Shown: positions 1-7,384, numbered from the stretch's first letter. The stretch is DNA of 11,257 bases from Flavobacteriaceae bacterium (GCA_013001365.1 JABDMQ010000139.1:1-11257); one strand, 5' to 3'. The notes: generated by a model not told the origin, from the letters alone. Made by a program: numbers and translations.

Positions 1-28
1 TCAATACTAACTAATAAATCACATTATT

Positions 29-403
29 ATGAATTCAAAAGTTTTTATGGTTCTGAGAATACTTCTTGGAATTTTTGTACTCGTCTTCGGTATTAACAAG
101 TTTGCTCCTTTCATTCCAATGGAAGCACCTTCTGGTGATGCAGGAGCCTATTTTCAGGCATTAACTAATTCTAAAACCTTGATGTTGGTGGCTATTGTTG
201 AAATCGTCGCTGGGTTAGCACTCATCTTTAATAAATATGGAGCTCTTTTAGCGTTGATATTAATGAGTGTCTCAGTAAACGCATTATTATTTCATTTAAC
301 ATTAGACCCAGCTAACAGTGCTGGAGCTGTAGTACTTCTTATATTGAACATTGTCGTTTTGTTTGGCTATAAGGACAAGTTCAAAGACCTATTGGCAGGA
401 TAA
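29..403 (+). CDS. DoxX-like small integral membrane protein
   Basis: The 124-residue product is almost entirely hydrophobic, with four likely membrane helices at about residues 5-25, 49-67, 70-90 and 97-114. The first helix is followed by GINKF, and a short acidic, Gly/Ala-rich loop (about 31-45) follows it. This matches the DoxX/DoxD-like four-helix family, whose usual length is 120-150 residues; many members have no known substrate, so no reaction is assigned. It would sit in the inner membrane. The start at Met1 precedes the first helix directly; Met7 is an alternative that would still keep that helix. No Shine-Dalgarno site is seen, which is normal for Bacteroidota. The promoter is not identifiable in the 28 bases before it. 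The gene converges on the DinB-fold gene and ends at a shared terminator. The family call is fairly safe; the function is unknown. Confidence 0.8.
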   Translation: MNSKVFMVLRILLGIFVLVFGINKFAPFIPMEAPSGDAGAYFQALTNSKTLMLVAIVEIVAGLALIFNKYGALLALILMSVSVNALLFHLTLDPANSAGAVVLLILNIVVLFGYKDKFKDLLAG

Positions 404-404
404 A

Positions 405-432
405 AAAAAGAGGCTTTGAAAAGCCTCTTTTT
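405..432. terminator. Bidirectional rho-independent terminator
   Basis: The arms AGAGGCTT (409-416) and AAGCCTCT (421-428) pair perfectly around the four-base loop TGAA. Flanking A/T tracts extend the stem and give a U-tract in both directions: a T-run on the plus strand from 428 and the A-run 402-409 read on the minus strand. It lies between the convergent stops of the DoxX-like gene (401-403) and the DinB-fold gene (433-435), so one hairpin can serve both. Confidence 0.88.
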
Positions 433-981
433 TTATTTTATCCTTTTGGTGATCATTGCCAATTGCCCCATATGGTTGGCCTGATGCTCCATAACATGAA
501 ACCACGCCCAATGATTGGTCATATTACCGTTTTTTTCTGCGAACCATTCGTCATCTTTGGTTTTCAATAGCTGCTTGGTCTTTTTACGGACCTCATCATA
601 TATTTCCAAATAATAACTTATTGGCTTTCCCTTGAATTCTTGTCTGGCCTTTTCTCCAAGATTCAATGCAGTATCCCATTTCTTTTTTTCTTCAGCATTA
701 TATCCACGCCCTTCAAAGGTGTAAGCCTGGTAATACGCTTCTGTTGCTGCCAAATGATAAATAATGGCTCCAGGGCTGTTGGCGTTATCATCCAATAGAA
801 AATCCGTACCCTCTTGATCCAAATTATAGACATTCCTCTCAACTCGTTGTTTAAGATTGTCGAGCATTGATATCATGTTTCCGATATCATGTGAATATCC
901 TTTTGGTGGTTTTATTTCGCTTTGCGAAAATAGTGGTGAGCAGGTAAGCACAATGCCGAATAAAAGCGCTAGTTTTTTCAT
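433..981 (-). CDS. Exported DinB-fold protein with His triad
   Basis: The 182-residue protein starts with a signal peptide (residues 1-19: MKK, a hydrophobic run, then LFS before Gln20). The rest fits the DinB/YfiT-like four-helix-bundle family. A histidine in the segment IIYHLAATEAYY (H76) and the pair in VMEHQANHMGQL (H166, H170) form the H...HxxxH metal-binding triad typical of the family. DinB-fold enzymes such as mycothiol- and bacillithiol-dependent transferases are usually cytoplasmic, so the clear export signal makes this a periplasmic or envelope version. The substrate is unknown. Cys14 lies in the signal peptide, but the preceding residues are a poor lipobox, so I favour a soluble protein cut by signal peptidase I. 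It is the last gene of the minus-strand series and ends at the bidirectional terminator. The nearest promoter-like match is TTATTTTG (1003-1010, minus), one base off the consensus. Confidence 0.82.
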   Translation of the reverse strand: MKKLALLFGIVLTCSPLFSQSEIKPPKGYSHDIGNMISMLDNLKQRVERNVYNLDQEGTDFLLDDNANSPGAIIYHLAATEAYYQAYTFEGRGYNAEEKKKWDTALNLGEKARQEFKGKPISYYLEIYDEVRKKTKQLLKTKDDEWFAEKNGNMTNHWAWFHVMEHQANHMGQLAMITKRIK

Positions 982-1031
982 GATTGATCAGTTTGTTTCT
1001 ACCAAAATAATGGAATAATAGGGACTAAATT

Positions 1032-1058
1032 ATCACATTAACAACAAGTTAACGCAAT
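1032..1058 (-). terminator. Possible weak terminator hairpin after the DUF4136 gene
   Basis: Read on the minus strand, the arms 1048-1058 and 1032-1042 form an 11-pair stem with three G-U wobbles and a five-base loop TTGTT, just past the lipoprotein stop at 1061. The following tract (AATTTAG) is a poor U-run, so termination may be partial or absent. Confidence 0.35.
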
Positions 1059-1060
1059 GA

Positions 1061-1582
1061 CTATTTTTCAGGAGGGAATTTAGAGAACACTTTAGCAACA
1101 ATTGCTTTTAATCGTTCAGTCCTGTTTTCTGGTGTTGCATTTGGATTAAAACTACTCTCACTGACTGCTTGCCATATTAAAAGGTCCTTTTTGGCATCAA
1201 TCAAATCAAAAATGAGTTCTCTGCTTATACTTGATTGGCCAACTGGAATGCCAACACTTACACCTCCGCCAACATTGCGTCCGGTTCCACCAATACCAAC
1301 GCCAACCGTACTTTGGGTGTTGTTTCTAAATTCACTGCTCTGAACATTTACATAAAAATCTGGAGAATCAGATACTGAGAAACCTTGATCTTGCAACGTT
1401 TGGTCTATCGCGTCGAGCAGTCTGTTAGTGTCCAACTCACTAAGGCCTGTTTGCATCTCAGAAAACATATTATAGGTTTTGTATTGGTTGAAATCCGTTC
1501 CTGTTTCATAATCATAATTAACGTAGATAGGGGCGCATGAAATGACCAGAATTGAAATAAGGAGCGTAATACGCTTTTTCAT
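1061..1582 (-). CDS. DUF4136-type lipoprotein
   Basis: Started at the ATG at 1582, this is a 173-residue lipoprotein. It has a basic MKKR start, a hydrophobic run and a lipobox ending VIS-Cys16. No acidic surface-export signal follows the Cys, so it is likely tethered in the envelope facing the periplasm. The mature part begins with a short beta segment (IYVNYDYETGTDFNQYKTY) that is characteristic of DUF4136. A conserved middle follows (AIDQTLQDQGF, FYVNVQSSEF), then a Gly/Val-rich stretch with repeated GVGIGG/GGGVSVG, and an end segment with an LIWQAV motif. DUF4136 proteins have no established biochemical role. The frame extends upstream to a TTG at 1597, but that adds five residues before the natural MKKR signal start, so I prefer the ATG. 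It lies 43 bases after obgE on the same strand and may be read with it. Confidence 0.82.
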   Translation of the reverse strand: MKKRITLLISILVISCAPIYVNYDYETGTDFNQYKTYNMFSEMQTGLSELDTNRLLDAIDQTLQDQGFSVSDSPDFYVNVQSSEFRNNTQSTVGVGIGGTGRNVGGGVSVGIPVGQSSISRELIFDLIDAKKDLLIWQAVSESSFNPNATPENRTERLKAIVAKVFSKFPPEK

Positions 1583-1625
1583 AGTATGGAATTTCAAGTT
1601 AAGTTACTCAAATTTCAACTTATTT

Positions 1626-2624
1626 TCAATCATTTAACATAGCCCACAGCTTGTCTTTTAGCTCAGTAATGCCTTGTTGAGTGATTGATGATATAAAAAT
1701 GTATTCTATAGGCAGTGTTTTATCCAATTCTTGTTTAAGTTCCGCTTTGAGCTCATCATCCAGCATGTCGCTCTTTGAAATGGCAATCAGTCGATCCTTG
1801 TCCAGCATTTCAGGATTATAACGTCGCAATTCATCCAATAATATCTCATATTGCTTACCAATATCATCGGTATCAGCAGGTATCAAGAACAGCAGGGTTG
1901 AGTTACGTTCGATATGCCTCAGGAAATAATGTCCAAGTCCTTTTCCCTCTGCGGCACCTTCAATAATACCCGGAATATCCGCCATTACAAATGATTGATA
2001 ATCACGGTATTCTACAATACCTAGATTTGGCTTTAATGTCGTGAACTCATAATCTGCTATTTTAGGCTTGGCTGCTGTGACCATCGATAATAAAGTCGAT
2101 TTACCGGCATTGGGGAAACCAACCAAGCCAACATCGGCCAAAACCTTTAACTCTATCGTGATCTTCTTCTCCTCACCCGGAATTCCTGGCTGAGCATATC
2201 GTGGCGTTTGTCTAGTTGGGCTCTTGAAATGCACGTTGCCTAAGCCACCCTTGCCACCTTCAACAACGATTCTCTCTTCATTGGCTTCGGTGATTTCAAA
2301 AATTATGTCGTTGGTCTCTGAGTCGCGAACAACCGTCCCTAAAGGCACATCTATATAGATATCTTGTCCATCAGCTCCGGTGCTTGTTTGTTTGCCACCA
2401 TGACCTCCATGACCTGCCTTGAAATGCCTTTTGAATTTGAGATGGTAAAGTGTCCATAAATTTTGGTTACCGCGTAGTATAATATGCCCTCCACGACCGC
2501 CATCTCCACCATCAGGACCACCTTTGGTTATGTATTTTTCTCGACGCAAATGCGCTGAGCCTTTACCTCCATTACCGGAAGCAACTTGTATTTTTACATA
2601 GTCAACGAAATTGCCTTCGGTCAT
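1626..2624 (-). CDS. obgE: Obg/CgtA ribosome-assembly GTPase
   Basis: This 332-residue protein is a complete core Obg. Residues 5-160 form the Gly-rich Obg fold, with runs such as GNGGKGSAHLRREK, GGPDGGDGGRGGH and GHGGHGGKQ. The G domain follows: the P-loop GFPNAGKST at 169-177, the TT of switch I at 195-196, DIPG at 216-219, the G4 motif SKSD at 283-286 and SS at 312-313. G4 has Ser in place of the usual Asn of NKxD, which could affect guanine affinity. The protein stops soon after the G domain, so the C-terminal OCT domain found in some Obg proteins is absent. Obg binds the large ribosomal subunit, acts in 50S assembly and responds to (p)ppGpp in studied species. The start MTEGNFVDYVKI matches the usual Obg N-terminus. 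It lies 40 bases downstream of the HPRT-Adk gene with no clear terminator between, suggesting co-transcription. Confidence 0.96.
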   Translation of the reverse strand: MTEGNFVDYVKIQVASGNGGKGSAHLRREKYITKGGPDGGDGGRGGHIILRGNQNLWTLYHLKFKRHFKAGHGGHGGKQTSTGADGQDIYIDVPLGTVVRDSETNDIIFEITEANEERIVVEGGKGGLGNVHFKSPTRQTPRYAQPGIPGEEKKITIELKVLADVGLVGFPNAGKSTLLSMVTAAKPKIADYEFTTLKPNLGIVEYRDYQSFVMADIPGIIEGAAEGKGLGHYFLRHIERNSTLLFLIPADTDDIGKQYEILLDELRRYNPEMLDKDRLIAISKSDMLDDELKAELKQELDKTLPIEYIFISSITQQGITELKDKLWAMLND

Positions 2625-2664
2625 TCTTGATTATTTATGAGGTGAGAAAAGAATTTGACTTCTC

Positions 2665-3774
2665 CTAGAGTCCGTCAATAACTTTACATAGACGCTCTGT
2701 GATGTCTTCTATGCTGCCTATACCGTCAACACCATAATACTTGTCCTGAGAAGAATAATAGACCTTGAGAACAGCGGTTTTATCGTAGTATTCCTTTATT
2801 CGGTTCCTTATAATGGATTCGTTGGAATCGTCTGGTCTTCCACTGGTTTTGCCCCGCTCCAATAACCTATTTACAAGAACATCGTCATCAACCTCTAAAG
2901 CTATCATTGCATTTATCGATGAATCCTTGCTTGCCATGAGTTCATCCAAAGCTTTTGCCTGGGCATTCGTTCGTGGGAATCCATCGAATATGAATCCATT
3001 AGCATCTGTATTTTTCTCTACCTCGGCATTCAGCATGTCGATCGTCACTTGGTCCGGAACAAGCTCACCCTTGTCCATATAAGACTTTGCCAACATACCA
3101 AGAGCTGTTTCGTTTTTTATATTGTACCTGAAAACATCTCCTGTTGAAATGTGAACCAGGTTATATTTTTCTTTCAAGAAATTCGCTTGTGTCCCTTTTC
3201 CAGCTCCAGGAGGGCCAAAAAGCACTAGATTAGTCATATGTTGTGTTGTTAAAATTTGGTATACTTCTGGTATGTCACGACCTAAGCCATCATAATCCAA
3301 TCCATAACCTACAATGAATTTATTTGGGATTTCGATACCAACATAATGCAGTTTGAAATCCCTTTTATAGGCTTCTGGCTTATAAAAAAGAGTAGCAATA
3401 ATAAGTTTCTTGACCTTCTCGTTCTCGAATATGCGATGCACCTCGGCCAGTGTGCTGCCTGAATCGATGATGTCTTCTAGAATGACAACTGTCCTTCCAG
3501 TAAGATCCTGGGTCAAACCAATTAGTCTTTGGATGTCTTCAGAGGATTTCACCCCTTCGTAGGAAGCGAGCTTAACGAAAGTGACCTCACATGGTTTTGG
3601 GTACACCTTAACAAAATCGCTTGTAAACATGAAAGACCCATTCAATATTCCTACAAATACAGGAACTTCATCCTGAAGCTCATCAGCAATATCCATAGCA
3701 ATTTTTCTCACGGCCTCATCTATTTCTTCTGCAGAAATAAACGGCTTGAAAAATTTGTCATGAAGTTTGATCAT
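2665..3774 (-). CDS. hpt-adk: Fused hypoxanthine phosphoribosyltransferase / adenylate kinase
   Basis: One 369-residue frame holds two complete purine enzymes. Residues 1-179 are a hypoxanthine (guanine) phosphoribosyltransferase: the pyrophosphate loop LNGS (44-47), the flexible-loop segment ASYEG (70-74), the PRPP-binding motif VVILEDIIDSGSTL (96-109) and the purine-binding segment FIVGYGLDYDG (153-163). It makes IMP or GMP from base plus PRPP. Residues 180-369 are a full-length 190-residue adenylate kinase: the P-loop GPPGAGKGT (187-195), the AMP-binding STGDVFR (210-216), FDGFPRT (263-269) and a short, zinc-free lid around RGKTSGRPDDSNES (307-320). It interconverts ATP+AMP and 2 ADP. The adenylate kinase half begins at Met180 (codon 3235-3237), which could still act as an internal start. 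The gene is divergent from purK, preceded by a good TAnnTTTG box, and followed by obgE. The two domain calls are firm; whether the fusion is real rests on one homopolymer (3251-3254). Confidence 0.93.
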   Translation of the reverse strand: MIKLHDKFFKPFISAEEIDEAVRKIAMDIADELQDEVPVFVGILNGSFMFTSDFVKVYPKPCEVTFVKLASYEGVKSSEDIQRLIGLTQDLTGRTVVILEDIIDSGSTLAEVHRIFENEKVKKLIIATLFYKPEAYKRDFKLHYVGIEIPNKFIVGYGLDYDGLGRDIPEVYQILTTQHMTNLVLFGPPGAGKGTQANFLKEKYNLVHISTGDVFRYNIKNETALGMLAKSYMDKGELVPDQVTIDMLNAEVEKNTDANGFIFDGFPRTNAQAKALDELMASKDSSINAMIALEVDDDVLVNRLLERGKTSGRPDDSNESIIRNRIKEYYDKTAVLKVYYSSQDKYYGVDGIGSIEDITERLCKVIDGL

Positions 3775-3806
3775 TACAGGATTAAGTATATAGTGACTTA
3801 CGCGTG

Positions 3807-3814
3807 CAAAGATA
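3807..3814 (-). promoter_or_regulatory. -7 promoter box for hpt-adk
   Basis: The minus strand reads TATCTTTG, an exact match to the Bacteroidota -7 consensus TAnnTTTG. It lies 33 bases before the ATG at 3774, so the predicted leader is about 25 bases. No good TTTG is seen at the -33 position. It is back-to-back with the purK box about 35 bases away. Confidence 0.6.
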
Positions 3815-3848
3815 CCAAATAGATTTATGATTTAAGCCCTAAAGACTT

Positions 3849-3856
3849 TACATTTG
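3849..3856 (+). promoter_or_regulatory. -7 promoter box for purKE
   Basis: The sequence TACATTTG matches TAnnTTTG exactly and ends 20 bases before the purK ATG, giving a very short leader. The -33 region is only a weak match (TTTA at 3824-3827). There is no room for an RNA leader or riboswitch. Confidence 0.6.
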
Positions 3857-3876
3857 TATCATAATAAAAGCGATTA

Positions 3877-5031
3877 ATGAATCATTTTTCTTCAAAATTC
3901 AAGTTAGGAATACTAGGTGGTGGACAATTAGGTAAAATGCTTCTTAACGAAACCAGGAAATTCGATATCTACACCTGCGTTTTAGACCCATCTGAAGATG
4001 CTCCTTGCAAAATCGGAAGCAACGAGTTCTATGTTGGGGATCTAATGGATTACAATATAGTAATGGAATTCGGTCGAAAAGTTGACGTACTTACCATTGA
4101 GATCGAGAATGTAAATGTTGATGCTCTTAAAGCCTTGGAAAAAGAAGGCAAATTGGTTTATCCCAATGCTGAAATGCTTGGTACGATCCAGAATAAGATC
4201 AAACAGAAACTTTTCTATGTAGATCACAATCTGCCCACAGCGCCTTTCTCGCGTTTCTCTTATAAAGACGAGATACTTACAGCTATAAAACATGAGACAT
4301 TGAGTTTTCCTTTCGTTTGGAAAAGTGCTCAATTTGGATATGATGGAACGGGTGTGAAGATCATAAAAACATATTCTGATCTAGACGAAATCCCAAATGT
4401 AGAATGCCTAGTTGAAGATTTAGTCGATTTCAAGAATGAACTGGCAGTTATTGTAGCGAGAAACAGACAAGGACATGTTAAGACCTATCCCGTGGTCGAA
4501 ATGGAGTTTCATCCGGAAGCCAATCAGGTAGAGTATGTTATTTGCCCGGCACGAATTCCAAAGGAAATTGCTCATAAAGCGGAGTTGATAGCAATGAAAA
4601 CATCACAAGCTTTCGAACATGTCGGGTTACTCGCTGTTGAAATGTTTCAGACCCAAGACGACGAAATCCTTATAAATGAAGTGGCCCCAAGACCACATAA
4701 TTCAGGCCATCTTACCATTGAAGCTAGCCATACCTCGCAATTTGAGCAACATCTCAGAGCTATTCTTGATTGGCCACTAGGTAGCACAGAAAGCAAAGTA
4801 GCAGGAATAATGGTAAATTTGGTTGGTGCTGAAGGTCATACTGGCGACGTCCATTATGAAAAAATTGATGAAATATTGACCATGAAAGGAGTCACTCCGC
4901 ATATCTATGGCAAAAAGCAAACCAGACCATTCAGGAAAATGGGACATGTTACCATTATAAATGAGGATATTGACGAGGCAAGGAAGATTGCTGAAAAAGT
5001 TAAGAGAAGTATTAAAGTTATAAGTAAATAA
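3877..5031 (+). CDS. purK: N5-carboxyaminoimidazole ribonucleotide synthase PurK
   Basis: PurK is an ATP-grasp enzyme that joins bicarbonate to aminoimidazole ribonucleotide using ATP, giving N5-CAIR for de novo purine synthesis in the cytoplasm. The 384-residue product shows the N-terminal nucleotide-fold motif GILGGGQLGKML (11-22), the ATP-grasp lysine region FVWKSAQFGYDGTG (146-159), the adenine-contacting strand ECLVED (176-181), VGLLAVEMF (249-257) and the metal/ATP-binding INEVAPRPHNSGH (266-278). GKKQTRPFRKMGHV (345-358) closes the C-terminal domain. It is slightly longer than the roughly 355-residue E. coli protein, mostly at the N-terminus and in loops. The start is the only ATG after the promoter box. 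purE follows 2 bases after the stop, so the pair is a two-gene operon acting in sequence. Confidence 0.96.
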   Translation: MNHFSSKFKLGILGGGQLGKMLLNETRKFDIYTCVLDPSEDAPCKIGSNEFYVGDLMDYNIVMEFGRKVDVLTIEIENVNVDALKALEKEGKLVYPNAEMLGTIQNKIKQKLFYVDHNLPTAPFSRFSYKDEILTAIKHETLSFPFVWKSAQFGYDGTGVKIIKTYSDLDEIPNVECLVEDLVDFKNELAVIVARNRQGHVKTYPVVEMEFHPEANQVEYVICPARIPKEIAHKAELIAMKTSQAFEHVGLLAVEMFQTQDDEILINEVAPRPHNSGHLTIEASHTSQFEQHLRAILDWPLGSTESKVAGIMVNLVGAEGHTGDVHYEKIDEILTMKGVTPHIYGKKQTRPFRKMGHVTIINEDIDEARKIAEKVKRSIKVISK

Positions 5032-5033
5032 TT

Positions 5034-5519
5034 ATGGGCAAAGTTGGAATAATAATGGGAAGCAAAAGCGACTTACCGGTAATGCAGGATGCTATCGATA
5101 TCTTGAAGGAATTCGGTATTGAGACCGATATCGATATTGTTTCAGCACATAGAACACCAGACAAATTGTTCGATTATGCAACTCATGCTCATGAGAATGG
5201 CATTAAGGTAATTATCGCCGGGGCGGGTGGTGCAGCACATTTACCAGGAATGGTGGCTTCCTTATCGCCACTTCCGGTTATAGGTGTTCCTGTAAAATCT
5301 AGAAATTCAGTAGATGGTTGGGATTCAATATTATCAATCCTTCAAATGCCAAGCGGTGTCCCTGTAGCAACTGTTGCCTTAGACGGTGCCAAGAACGCAG
5401 GAATACTTGCGGCTCAGATTCTGGGCTCATCAAATGAAGCGATATTGGCAAAGATCCAAGACTATAAAAATGAATTGAAAAGTAAGGTAAATGAATCTTC
5501 TAAAGACCTTAGGAAATAA
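5034..5519 (+). CDS. purE: N5-CAIR mutase PurE (class I)
   Basis: PurE class I moves the carboxylate of N5-CAIR (the PurK product) to carbon 4, giving CAIR, and works as a homo-octamer in the cytoplasm. The 161-residue product has the family signature IIMGSKSD (6-13), which binds the substrate phosphate, SAHRTP (37-42) with the class I histidine and arginine, and GAGGAAHLPGM (63-73) with the catalytic His69. GVPVKS (84-89) and MPSGVPVAT (105-113) follow. The family often has GGVPV at the last site, so the Ser here is a minor change. The tail after about residue 135 is charged and poorly conserved. It starts 2 bases after purK, so translational coupling is likely. A strong hairpin terminator begins directly after its stop. 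Confidence 0.96.
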   Translation: MGKVGIIMGSKSDLPVMQDAIDILKEFGIETDIDIVSAHRTPDKLFDYATHAHENGIKVIIAGAGGAAHLPGMVASLSPLPVIGVPVKSRNSVDGWDSILSILQMPSGVPVATVALDGAKNAGILAAQILGSSNEAILAKIQDYKNELKSKVNESSKDLRK

Positions 5520-5547
5520 AAAAACCTCGATAATCAGTCGAGGTTTT
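5518..5547. terminator. Terminator after purKE, usable in both directions
   Basis: A perfect 10-bp stem (5521-5530 with 5538-5547, AAAACCTCGA/TCGAGGTTTT) surrounds a seven-base loop. On the plus strand it ends in TTTT and begins at the purE stop. On the minus strand the A-run 5518-5524 supplies a U-tract of seven, so it can also stop transcripts of the convergent secreted-protein gene ending at 5733, leaving a 3' tail of about 190 bases. Confidence 0.86.
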
Positions 5548-5732
5548 AAATAATCAATCAATCAATCTTAAACGAGTTATCTATGAAGATCGTAACTCTT
5601 ATAAAATTCTAGAACTAATATCGCGATAATTAATGGGTTAGTTTCGGTTTTGGAAAACAAGTAGAATATAATTATCGATAATATACCATTTTCATCGATA
5701 AAATGTAGTTTTTAAAGTGCTTTCTTACAGAT
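5548..5732. other. AT-rich convergent intergenic region with short palindromes
   Basis: No gene is seen here. The stretch holds four copies of AATC in a row (5552-5567), the perfect palindrome TATCGCGATA (5619-5628), the 12-base palindrome ATTATCGATAAT (5671-5682) and a second ATCGAT (5694-5699). No separate terminator for the 5733 gene is visible. The role of the palindromes is unknown. Confidence 0.5.
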
Positions 5733-7367
5733 TTATTGTTTTATCACCGTTTTATAAACCCTCCCATACTCCTTGAAGTTGAGCTCAATGAGATAAATTC
5801 CTGAAGAAAGACCATAAGTCAAGGTCCGAGAATTGAATGCACCCTTTAATATCTCATTACCCATTAGATCATAGATGGACATAGAACTTGGTGACCTATT
5901 TACGTTAACCATAATATTCAGTTCGTCGTGCTTAAAAAAGGCCTTAACCTTATTCTCATCGATTTGCACATCATCATTACTAAGCGATGTATCGTATTCG
6001 TAATATAGAACGAATCTTGATTCGTTTGCTGCCGTATTGTTTACAGTGAAAGTATAATCGATTGAACGTAAATCAGTAATTATCATTTCCTGGGTATCTT
6101 CGAGCTTGATCAAGAAATCCGGGGAGATGAATTCTTCTTCAAGGGATATGGTAAAAGATCCTGTCGTTGCAGATTTAATGCCTAATGCAACCGATACATC
6201 ATTTGGCGCTACTAATTCTGGAAGACCATTGATCAAAAGTTTATCTGTACCATTCAAGGAATACAATTGTAATGGATCAGTTCCTCCAATGAAAATGCCA
6301 TCGTAATCATTATCAAAACCCGTTGTAGCGTTAACATGGAATCCAACAAGAATGGTACTCTTGTTTCCTGCTCCTTCTATTTTCAGCCAAGAATTATTGT
6401 CAGTATTCCTTCTATTGCCACTGCGGAAGAATTGCTCATTATTGGTTACACGATGAGAATTCTTGAAAACCACATTGCTATCCGAATTGGTCTTGACCAC
6501 GAATCCCTGTGCTGAACCAATGAACTCATTTGCAGAATTATAGGGCACTACACCTAATGCATTCAGGGCAATGTAACTTGATGCATGATTTACACCTCCT
6601 GTAGCTTGTTGTCTCCATAAATACATCGTGCCACTTAATATTGAAGAATTATCATCCTTGAAAGCAAACCAATCTATTGCGGAAGGATATGGATTGCCAA
6701 CAATATTATATCCAAATTGTCCTGGACTTGTTGAAGAATCCGAATAATATACAGGAACGCTTATGTCGCCAGTGTTCAATTCACCAGTAAAAGTCCTGGT
6801 TATGACACCAGTTTCCACATCTGAACGTACGGCATAGCCCTTTCCTAGACCTAGTTTATTACTAACTCCTGGGCTTTCCTCATGAGGTATAAATATCCAA
6901 TTAGTCGGGCTTATACTTGTATCCCAATAAAAAATGACATCACTAGAATTGAATATTGACGTGATATTGGAATCGTCTTCGATAACCGGTGAAGAGAAAA
7001 AAGAAGTCCAACCTATTGTTAGATAATCAGGGGTATCCCTGTTTACAGCATAATTACCGAAAACAGTTCCTGAATCGTCGATCATCAACAAGGTGCCTTT
7101 GTCTTCAATCGTAAAACTCCCTAGATTGTCCAAATTTGTATGCACTGTAATACTAGTGCTAGGCTGAACGATAATACTTCCTGTTACCGCAACACTTAGA
7201 TTCTTTGCAGTGAATTCACCATGCAATGAAGTATCGTAGCTTCCAGTAATTATGGCATCAATTGTATTATCAGGTGTTCCACTTGACCAAGAAGTTCCAT
7301 CCCAAGTGGTTTGGGCAAAAGAACCAATGGTAATAAGGAAAAGAAGAAGTAGGTTACAGGCTTTCAC
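5733..7367 (-). CDS. T9SS-secreted surface protein, paralog A (no LamG)
   Basis: Read from a GTG at 7367, this is a 544-residue exported protein. Residues 1-18 are a signal peptide (MKACN, Leu-rich core, GSFA) cut before Gln19. The mature part starts at once with a Trp/Gly segment (TWDGTSWSSGTPDN) and short beta repeats ending near 105. A middle domain follows with LGKGYAVRS and TRTFTGELNTGDI, then the module VGNPYPSAIDW (224-234). Next come an FKNSHRV...QFFR segment and a pre-tail beta domain (FDNDYDG, LEDTQEMIITDL, RFVLYYE). The last 72 residues resemble a T9SS type A tail (IYDLMGNEIL, GLSSGIYLIEL, basic VYKTVIKQ). It would be moved across the outer membrane by T9SS and probably displayed or released. 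The frame runs upstream to a TTG at 7409, but that start lies inside the previous gene's terminator. It is the last and most divergent of three tandem paralogs. Its ligand is unknown. Confidence 0.85.
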   Translation of the reverse strand: MKACNLLLLFLITIGSFAQTTWDGTSWSSGTPDNTIDAIITGSYDTSLHGEFTAKNLSVAVTGSIIVQPSTSITVHTNLDNLGSFTIEDKGTLLMIDDSGTVFGNYAVNRDTPDYLTIGWTSFFSSPVIEDDSNITSIFNSSDVIFYWDTSISPTNWIFIPHEESPGVSNKLGLGKGYAVRSDVETGVITRTFTGELNTGDISVPVYYSDSSTSPGQFGYNIVGNPYPSAIDWFAFKDDNSSILSGTMYLWRQQATGGVNHASSYIALNALGVVPYNSANEFIGSAQGFVVKTNSDSNVVFKNSHRVTNNEQFFRSGNRRNTDNNSWLKIEGAGNKSTILVGFHVNATTGFDNDYDGIFIGGTDPLQLYSLNGTDKLLINGLPELVAPNDVSVALGIKSATTGSFTISLEEEFISPDFLIKLEDTQEMIITDLRSIDYTFTVNNTAANESRFVLYYEYDTSLSNDDVQIDENKVKAFFKHDELNIMVNVNRSPSSMSIYDLMGNEILKGAFNSRTLTYGLSSGIYLIELNFKEYGRVYKTVIKQ

Positions 7368-7384
7368 TTTTCTTGATTTGTATT

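Noticed and set aside
433..981. DinB-fold protein as a lipoprotein anchored at Cys14
   Set aside because: The residues before the Cys (VLT) are a poor lipobox and a better cleavage site follows at LFS-Gln20.
1580..1597. TTG start at 1597 for the DUF4136 lipoprotein
   Set aside because: The ATG at 1582 gives a standard MKKR signal start; the five extra residues add nothing and need a rare start codon.
3529..3822. Plus-strand open frame running through the HPRT start and the divergent promoter region
   Set aside because: It is antisense to well-conserved HPRT sequence and its product has no domain features.
4042..4332. Minus-strand open frame of 96 codons inside purK
   Set aside because: It lies wholly opposite a strongly conserved ATP-grasp gene, and its translation shows no recognisable motif.
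5552..5567. Four AATC units as a phase-variable repeat
   Set aside because: It is short and lies outside any gene or promoter, between convergent genes, so no switch is implied.
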